A stretch of 14,405 bases of DNA from Larix sibirica (Eukaryota; Streptophyta; Pinopsida; Pinales; Pinaceae): contig NWUY0300037892.1 in the NCBI GenBank assembly GCA_004151065.3, forward strand, positions 16,226 to 30,630, in the 5' to 3' direction. The position numbers were made by a program, and so were the translations under genes. The notes under the pieces were generated by a model. The model had not been told where the DNA came from. It saw nothing but the letters and a program-made list of their open reading frames with translations, and searched no databases. Below, one piece after another: positions 9,042 to 14,405 of the stretch. Numbering within the stretch: the first letter of the stretch is position 1; each line of letters begins with the position of its first letter.

Positions 9042-9955
9042 GGATGCTGCGAAGGGTCAAAGATGTCACGCAAGAAGGAAAACAACACNTCAACAACTGG
9101 ACTACTGGAGAATACCTTTTTGTTGTTTTAATTGCCACAAAACTGGACATCTGCATCAGGAGTTCAAGGGAACCAACTTGGTTAGAGATAGAGGTTTGGA
9201 GGATCCTTTGGACTTTGAAGACCCTTCATAGACCATCACGCTTCCTATTCCATTTGAAGTTGAATCTGTGCAGGATATTTTGGTTAAGTTCAAAATATTT
9301 CTCCCCTTGTTGTTGAAATACATTACGGTTGAGGATCTTATGAATACTCTGGTTGATGGGACTGGTACTGCGTCAGGTGGAGGGGACCTTCTTCCTCTTT
9401 CGTACCCATATATTTGTTCCCCCCTTGCTTGAGGGGGATGTAGCCTCTAATAGGGATAATATGGGTATTGTTATTACCTCTACGAGAGAGAGATCTCAGC
9501 AAGATGGGTTGGGTATTCATTTAACTTCTTCTCCTGTTAAGGATGCCCCTTTAATATACCCTCATTCGGAAACCGATGCTTCTGCTGAACTTTCTCCTCT
9601 CTCGGATTCTTTGGTGTAATCCTCTCCTTTGATTAAGCCGGCTTATGGTGAGTTGGAACTTTTTGGGCAGAGCACTCCAAAACTGGACAAGGTCCCTATA
9701 CCGAGTTTTGGAGGTACTACTTCTGCGGATGGCCCTGAGCTAGGGGTATCTTTTGGATCTATACGTTTTGCTAATGTTACCACGCGTAAAAAGCAAAACA
9801 ATAAGAAGGTGAAAGAGGCCAGTCGCGATGGGGGTGATGAGGTGAGGTGGGTTAATCCTAAACTATCTAGAATCTCTGATATTTCCTCGGCTTTGAATAC
9901 CTGCCAGACATTTGGGTCACTTAGAGTGAGTGCAGACCCCTCCTTAGTTCCTTAA
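9042..9955 (+). pseudogene. LINE ORF1 remnant (CCHC zinc knuckle plus linker)
   Basis: In plant LINEs ORF1 encodes an RNA-binding protein that packages the element's RNA. Only its C-terminal part remains. A zf-CCHC_4-like knuckle follows the family-typical QQLDYxxIPF phrase: Cys codons at 9124 and 9133, His at 9148, but the final Cys position (9163-9165) is Phe. The knuckle is in frame 1, while the upstream RVKDVTQEG stretch is in frame 2; the change falls at the N at 9089. Frame 1 has an in-frame TAG at 9229-9231 and continues to a TGA at 9430-9432. Frame 2 takes over at about 9405-9430, has an in-frame TAA at 9617-9619, and runs to a TAA at 9953-9955. The last third is Ser/Pro-rich, then has a basic stretch (RKKQNNKKVK) that may bind nucleic acid or act in nuclear import. 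Non-functional. Confidence 0.75.
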
Positions 9956-9957
9956 TG
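9953..9957 (+). promoter_or_regulatory. TAATG stop/start overlap of LINE ORF1 and ORF2
   Basis: The TAA ending ORF1 shares its last base with the ATG that opens the endonuclease frame. Such overlaps are known in some LINEs (for example insect SART1) to let ribosomes that finish ORF1 restart on ORF2. The overlap is seen directly; use of the mechanism in this plant lineage is inference. A second ATG two codons downstream (9961) is an alternative start. Confidence 0.45.
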
Positions 9958-10647
9958 ATTATGGCATCGCTTAACATCAGAGGGATTGGTAGCCATCCCA
10001 AAAAGGTGTCCCTTAGACGGTTACTCGATTCTGTCAAGCCTAGTGTTATTCTTTTACAAGAAACTATGCATTTAGGCTCTGAAGCATGTGATTTTTTCTT
10101 GAAGATTCATCCGAACTGGAGATGTTATGGACTTGATTATGTTGTTATGTCAGGTGTCCTTCTTCTCTCCTGGAATTCCAATCTGGTTGATTTTGTGGCC
10201 TTCAAAACTTGTGTAGGAATAAAGTTAGAAGGTCGTTTTCGGGGGGTGGAACATGATTCCAACATTCTGAATATATATGGTCCTTACCATGATCGTCAAC
10301 TATTCTGGGATTCTATTTTTGCTAATTATGTCATTCAGGATCAGAGTCTTATTGTTGGAGGAGATCTGAATTTTACTTTTTCTTCAAATGAAATTTGGGG
10401 CTCGGTTCGTCTTGAGTATCCTTTAGCTCCTTATTTCAAAGAACATTTTGAATCTTTGGGCTTAATTGACATTCAGTCGTCCCACCTGGTACCAATGTGG
10501 AACAATGGCCAGTCTAACATGTATGGTATTGCCAAGCGTCTGGATCGGTTTCTTGTTCATGAATCATTGGTCGGCTTGGGTGGCAAGATTAGATTGTGGA
10601 GTGAACCCACCGATATTTCGGTCCACAAAGCGGTTTCCTGCAATTAG
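9955..10647 (+). pseudogene. LINE ORF2 endonuclease domain (AP-endonuclease fold), inactivated
   Basis: This 230-codon frame is the N-terminal endonuclease of ORF2, which nicks genomic DNA to prime reverse transcription. Family motifs are present in order: SLNIRG (residues 5-10, with the conserved Asn), LQET (residues 34-37, with the metal-binding Glu), NIYGPY near residue 107, GGDLNF near residue 135 and RLDRFLV near residue 196. The last catalytic motif, normally SDH, reads SVH (DISVHKAV near residue 220), so the Asp that activates the catalytic His is lost. The start follows the TAATG overlap and matches the usual beginning of the domain. The frame ends at a TAG (10645-10647) because one base is apparently missing near 10644; homologous coding resumes in frame 0 with LESWASKTAYPFKLN. 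Recognition is firm. Confidence 0.9.
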
Positions 10648-11213
10648 AATCCTGGGCTTCTAAAACGGCTTACCCGTTCAAATTAAATAGTATGTGGTTG
10701 GAAGATGAAGCTTTCTGTGATTTGGTTAAAATAAAATGGAAGGTTTTGTCGCGGATTGAACATCATTCTCATTTACAAAATTTGCTAGAAAAATTATCAG
10801 CTCTTAGATTTGATGTGATTGTTTGGGAACATATTAAGAAAAAATCCATCATTGAGGAATTGTGCTCTATTGAGGCTAAGCTTAAAAAGATGGAGGATTC
10901 TGTGGATGGGGATTATTTTTCCACTATTCGAAAGAATGTTATGATGGAGCTTTTCAAGAGGAAAGAGGCCTTACTCAGTCAAAATGAAAATTCTTGGAGA
11001 TTAAAGAGTCGTGCTTTGTGGATCGCTAAAGGTGATCATAACACCAGATTATTCCAGAACTTAGCCAATTAGAGGAGGAATGGGAATACGATTTGGGAGA
11101 TTAAAGGAGGTGATGGTACTTTTAGATCTGATCAGGTTTCTATTCAACTAGTAGCGGAGGATCATTTTTAGGGTACTTATCATCAGGACCAGGTTAATAA
11201 TTTAGAAGCTCAA
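10644..11213 (+). pseudogene. LINE ORF2 endonuclease-RT linker, with two in-frame stops
   Basis: This segment reads in frame 0 and connects the endonuclease to the reverse transcriptase. It is helical and charged (for example KIKWKVLSRIEHHSHLQ and IEELCSIEAKLKKME), as the linker usually is in plant L1 elements. The phrase RLKSRALWIAKGDHNTRLFQ near 11000-11060 corresponds to the conserved region in which plant LINEs have a 'W...GD.NT.FFH' pattern. Two stops break the frame without shifting it: TAG at 11070-11072, just before RRNGNTIWEIKG, and TAG at 11169-11171, after the EDHF phrase that precedes the RT domain. Each could arise from a single base change in a sense codon. Confidence 0.82.
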
Positions 11214-12644
11214 TTGAAAATTGTCAAATTATCTCCTAGATTTCTTACTAAAGATGATGGCAGGAGGATTGGTGAAGCGGTGAATTTGGATGAAATTAAG
11301 GAGTTCCTAAGGAATTTCGTCAAAGAAAAAAGCCTCGGTCTAGATGGATGGACGGTGGATTTTTTCTTACATTTCTTTGACCTGATGGGGCAGCAGATAC
11401 TCGTTGCTATGGAGGAATCTAAAGTAAAGGCTACCATTCCAAAGAGGCTCAATTCGACCTATCTTGCTTTAATTCCTAAGAAGTACCGGTCGGAGGACTT
11501 TCATGATTATCGACCTATTTCGCTCTGCAACATCCTATATAAGTTGACCTCAAAAATTATTGCTAGGTGTATGAAGCCTTTCTTGGAGAAACACATATCA
11601 TTGGAACTGTTTGAGTTTCTTTTCAACAAGCACATTCTCGATATTGTGGGGGTTGCTAAAGAGTGTTTGCATTCGGTTAAAGTTAAGGATATTCAAGCAT
11701 TTATTCTGAAAATGGATTTGATTAAGGCTTATGATCTCTTGGATTGGACATATCTTAGATTTATTCTCATTCAGATTGGCATGCTGTTGAATGTGGTGCA
11801 GTGGGATATGGCTTGTATTTCTTCTACCAGTTTTGTTGTGTTGATTAACAACTCTCCTACAGATGCCTTCCCAAGTAGCAAGGGTATCAAACAAGGCTGT
11901 CCGTTATCCCCCTTATTGTTTATTCTAGCCATTGAAGGCCCAAGTAGGCTTATTAATGAAGCAAAATCAGAGAGGAAACTCAAAGGTATTAACATCACTC
12001 GTGCTATGGCTATCACACATTTGTTGTTCGTTGGCGATGTTATGATTTTTGGGGCTGCTCCTTTAAATGAGTGGATGTCTTATAAAAACATCTTTGATGT
12101 TTTCTATTTAGCGTCGGGCATGGCTATCAGTGTCAGTAATTCTTATTTTCTGTTTAACTGTAATGATGATGGTGTTCTTGAAGATATGAAGTCTCTCTTT
12201 CCATACAATTTTGATTCTATCGACATCGGGTTCAAGTACTTAGGGTACTTTATAAAATCCAACATTTATAGGGTGGAGAACTGGAGATGGTTACTTCAGA
12301 AAATTGATCGAATGATAAAAAATTGGGCATATCGATGGCTATCCATTGGCGGTAGGCTCATTCTGGCTCAATCGATCATCAAGAGCATTCTGGTGTACTG
12401 GTTCGAGTTGCAGAAGGTGCCTACCACTATCATTAATTGTATTTGCAGCAAATTGTTTCATTTCATTTGGTTTGGTAAACCCCATTTGAGGAAATTTCAT
12501 CTGTCCTCTTGGAAGAGCTTGTCATGGCCCAAATTAAAAGGAGCTTGGGGACTGAAGAATCTTGAATGTTTTAACTTGGCCATGAGAAATAAAAGTCTTT
12601 GGAGGGATTTGGTTGATGGGGGGATCTGGAGCTGTGTCATCTAG
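11214..12644 (+). pseudogene. LINE ORF2 reverse transcriptase domain, catalytic site mutated
   Basis: Reverse transcriptase copies element RNA into DNA at the nicked target. The longest intact frame in the window (476 codons, frame 0) holds the whole RT core. SLGLDGWTVDFF opens the domain (fingers), followed by LALIPKK and FHDYRPISLCNILYKLTSK. Motif A is KMDLIKAYD, with its catalytic Asp codon at 11715-11717. Motif B is KQGCPLSPLLF from about 11889. Motif C, normally FxDD, reads FVGD (12027-12038): the first catalytic Asp is Gly (12033-12035), a one-base change that should abolish polymerisation. Downstream thumb motifs include FKYLGYF and WLSIGGRLILAQSII. The frame stops at TAG 12642-12644, but homologous coding continues in the same frame. 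Confidence 0.93.
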
Positions 12645-13220
12645 ATGAAATACCTAAAAACGTTCTCTTTGTTACAGTGGATTCATAATCCGGTCTTATC
12701 CTATTATCAAGCATCAGTCATCTGGTGCAGCCTCATTAGTACCTATCACTATATTGGCCCCTGGCTTAGATGGAAGGTGGGTAGAGGCATAGATTTTTTC
12801 ATTGGCATTGGCCCTTATATTGGTAGTGATGATAGTTTTATGCTCCCAAACAATTTGGTTAAGGAACAACATGATAGGAAAATTGTGTTCCTTGATGAGG
12901 TTTATCAGGTGGGTTCTATTTCTTGTAAACCTCGCTGGCTTAATGCCACGGAGTTGGAACTTCCTGCACATTGGGCTCCTGTTTGGGATAGATATATCGA
13001 TCAATTAACATTTTTGGGAATCCAATTATCAGATTCCTCTGATAGACTTGTCTGGGGTGGTCCTAATTCTAATGGCATTATGACTGTAGCACAGTTTTAT
13101 AAGTTGGTTTTACCTGACTACTTTTCACCACCAGAGCATTATTGGTGGCACTCAAAGTTGTGGGGCTGGAAAAATTCTGTTAAAGTTGAAATGCTTCTTA
13201 TGGCTGTGTCTTCAAGATAA
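12645..13220 (+). pseudogene. LINE ORF2 segment between RT and zf-RVT
   Basis: The frame continues from the RT after the TAG at 12642-12644 (MKYLKTFSLLQWI), showing that the stop is a point mutation rather than a real end. It carries the features usual between RT and the zinc-binding domain: WLRWKVGRGIDFFIG (the plant 'G.G..I.FW' region), then SSDRLVWGGPNSNGIMTVAQFYKLV, matching the 'D.L.W....G.YSVK..Y' pattern that starts zf-RVT. WWHSKLWGWKN leads into the conserved zinc-binding region. Close to 13184 the homologous coding moves to frame 1 through a one-base indel; the last 12 codons before the TAA at 13218-13220 are out-of-frame reading. Confidence 0.85.
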
Positions 13221-13848
13221 AATCCTTCCTTGGGAAAATTTGCAAAAGATAGGTTTTTCGGGACCAAGTATTTGTTCTCTCTGCAGGTCTGATCGTGAAG
13301 ACATCCATCATCTATTTGTACATTGCAGCTTTATTAAGGATTTCTGGAATGAATTAAAATGTTGGTTACATTTCCTGGAGGATTGGAGTGGCGACTCCTT
13401 CAATGATTGCATTTACAAATGGAACTGTAAATATGTCTCTTATAGGTCACTCCCTTTGTTTATGATTGGTATCATTTGGAGGTCAAGGAATGAAAGCATT
13501 TTTTAAAACGTCTCTCCTTTTGTATCTGGTACATGTAAAAGGGTCTTGAGGATGCTTAGTGATTACCCTGATGATATGGTTTGTAAGAAGTGTAGGTCTG
13601 TCATTTACCCTGTTATTGACAGTGAAAAAATTTGCAGGTTCTTTGATGGGACTTCGAAACAGGGATTGTGTGGAACTGGTGTGATTTTCTATTTACGAAG
13701 GAACCACATTATACATATTAAAATGGGTATCGGTAAGGGGGACTACATTAAAGTAGACCTCTTAGCTTCTCAATGCCTCCTATGGTTTGCATCTCGTGAG
13801 GGGTTATATTACTCTGTCCATATTTGGAGATTCTCAGGTTATCACTAA
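13186..13848 (+). pseudogene. LINE ORF2 zf-RVT and N-terminal half of RNase H
   Basis: Reading frame 1 resumes with KCFLWLCLQDKILPWENLQK and the zinc-binding pattern CSLCRSDREDIHHLFVHC (Cys codons at 13273 and 13282, then His and Cys), typical of zf-RVT. IIWRSRNESIF closes that domain at an in-frame TAA (13504-13506), a single-base change, after which coding continues in the same frame. RNase H removes RNA from the RNA-DNA hybrid; this plant type begins at FFDGTSKQGLCGTG with its first catalytic Asp at 13645-13647. The second acidic position, usually Glu in 'AEL', is Asp here (VDL, 13756-13758). Coding moves to frame 2 near 13818-13825 through an indel, so the last residues before the TAA at 13846-13848 are spurious. 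Confidence 0.82.
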
Positions 13849-14083
13849 TTGGATCAATCGAAAGTATAAAGTTGATGTCATGTTGCTGGACCCTTGGCTT
13901 AAGGATGTGGAACGCTTAATGGCCTCCTTCGCTCAAATATGTTGTAAGCATATCTATCGGGAAGCAAATATGGAGGGAAATCGGTTATCCAAGGATGTTA
14001 TTGTCCCTATGAATGGGTATCTACATTTTGTTGAATTTATGGACAACATTGTTGTTGATCAAGGAACTGTGTGGGTTGTATAA
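13818..14083 (+). pseudogene. LINE ORF2 C-terminal half of RNase H
   Basis: Frame 2 continues the RNase H fold with SIFGDSQVITNWIN; its catalytic Asp codon is at 13829-13831. The next part (LKDVERLMASFAQICCKHIYREANMEG, quoted here in parts) matches the helix and 'H.YRE.N' region before the last catalytic residue. That residue, normally Asp in 'AD.LSK', is Asn (GNRLSK, Asn codon at 13979-13981), and the preceding Ala is Gly. The frame ends at a TAA (14081-14083), close to where such elements normally end ORF2. The ATG at 13787 lies upstream of the indel and is not meaningful. Confidence 0.8.
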
Positions 14084-14293
14084 GGGATGTGTACCTCTGT
14101 ATTTGGTCATTTTGCATTGTAAATTTATCGATCAAGGACTTGATGTTGTGGCATATGCTCAGATACTTCTTCCATTGATTATGGCTTCATTAGCTCCTTT
14201 CTGTTTTGTTTTACATGAATGTTTTCATTGCCCATTTTCAGAGGATTCTTATCCTGGGATGTGAAGATGGACTATATGATTTTGATCAACTGT
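14084..14293 (+). other. LINE 3' untranslated region
   Basis: The stretch after ORF2 has no recognisable domain; the 83-codon frame over 14013-14264 overlaps the RNase H end in another frame and is hydrophobic and unconserved-looking. It is probably the 3' untranslated part of the LINE. No + strand AATAAA plus poly(A) end is seen before the minus-strand tail at 14294, so the native 3' end is missing or displaced. Confidence 0.55.
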
Positions 14294-14405
14294 TGTTTTT
14301 TTTATTTTTTTTATTTTTTTAACTGAAACAGGTAAGCTTTTATTGATAAAAATGTAAATAATCTTGAGTTGTGGCAGAAGCCAATTAGTTTGTTACAATG
14401 ATCAG
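14294..14405 (-). mobile_element. 3' end and poly(A) tail of a second LINE on the minus strand
   Basis: Read on the minus strand, the window end gives unique sequence with 'gcttctgccacaactcaag', then an AATAAA signal (14344 down to 14339), then 'gcttacctgtttcagtt', then an A-rich tail interrupted by single Ts (14320 down to 14294). A signal about 20 bases before an A-rich tail is the standard 3' end of a plant LINE. The rest of the element lies beyond the window. Its tail abuts the 3' region of the + strand LINE, so it probably inserted into or beside that older copy. The alternative is that this T-rich stretch simply belongs to the + strand element's own 3' region. Confidence 0.55.

Larger units (their letters stand above)
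9007..14293 (+). mobile_element. 5'-truncated, inactivated plant L1-type LINE
   Basis: This is a non-LTR retrotransposon, which moves by nicking target DNA with its own endonuclease and copying its RNA in place. In order it has an ORF1 zinc knuckle, an ORF1 linker, an apurinic-type endonuclease, reverse transcriptase, a zf-RVT zinc-binding domain and an RNase H domain, the layout of plant L1 elements. The DUF4283-type N-terminal part of ORF1 that normally precedes the knuckle is missing, so the copy is 5'-truncated, as is usual for LINE insertions. The 5' edge is set by loss of the satellite repeat after 9006. The 3' edge is set where the minus-strand tail begins; no + strand poly(A) tail is seen. 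The element is riddled with stops, frame changes and active-site substitutions. Confidence 0.88.

Noticed and set aside
11210-12016. Minus-strand frames at 11210-11452, 11598-11894 and 11771-12016
   Set aside because: They are antisense shadows of the reverse transcriptase, which has clear family motifs on the + strand.
9007-14293. LTR retrotransposon or integrated virus
   Set aside because: No LTRs, protease or integrase are seen; domain order and motifs are those of a non-LTR LINE with an apurinic-type endonuclease.

Overview
The window looks like nuclear DNA from a seed plant with a large, repeat-rich genome. The evidence is a long, decayed plant L1-type LINE (zinc-knuckle ORF1, then endonuclease, reverse transcriptase, zf-RVT and plant-type RNase H), AT-rich non-coding flanks, two families of tandem repeats, and single Ns typical of a draft assembly. 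The species cannot be told from the sequence. I see no intact protein-coding gene, tRNA, rRNA or CRISPR array.

Layout: 1-265 is a fragment of a short-period (about 56 bp) degenerate tandem repeat. 266-1186 is AT-rich DNA with one weak exon-like stretch. 1187-2130 holds repeats of about 135-152 bp carrying EcoRI sites. 2046-3422 and 3424-4800 are two copies, about 99% identical, of one 1377-bp segment. 4736-5206 is a direct tandem duplication with a 235-bp period. 5207-5990 is low-complexity DNA with a purine-rich, charged open frame. 5990-8190 is the main array of the 56-bp family, with roughly 39 degenerate units. The same family reappears in the opposite orientation at 8400-9006. A 5'-truncated LINE on the + strand begins near 9007 and runs to about 14293. 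It abuts what looks like the poly(A) end of a second LINE on the - strand (14294-14405).

The + strand LINE is dead. It carries at least five in-frame stops, at least four frame changes, and substitutions at key residues: the last zinc-knuckle Cys is Phe, the endonuclease SDH motif is SVH, the RT FxDD motif is FVGD, and the last RNase H Asp is Asn. Its ORF1 and ORF2 meet in a TAATG stop/start overlap.

The most consequential observation concerns the assembly. The bases before each of the two Ns at 1707 and 3423 are repeated after that N (372 bp and 1377 bp). Together the two overlaps account for all of 1708-3422. This fits three unmerged contigs or haplotypes placed end to end, so about 1.7 kb of the window may not be a separate locus. 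I found no convincing new biological system; the interest lies in repeat architecture, LINE decay and assembly structure.
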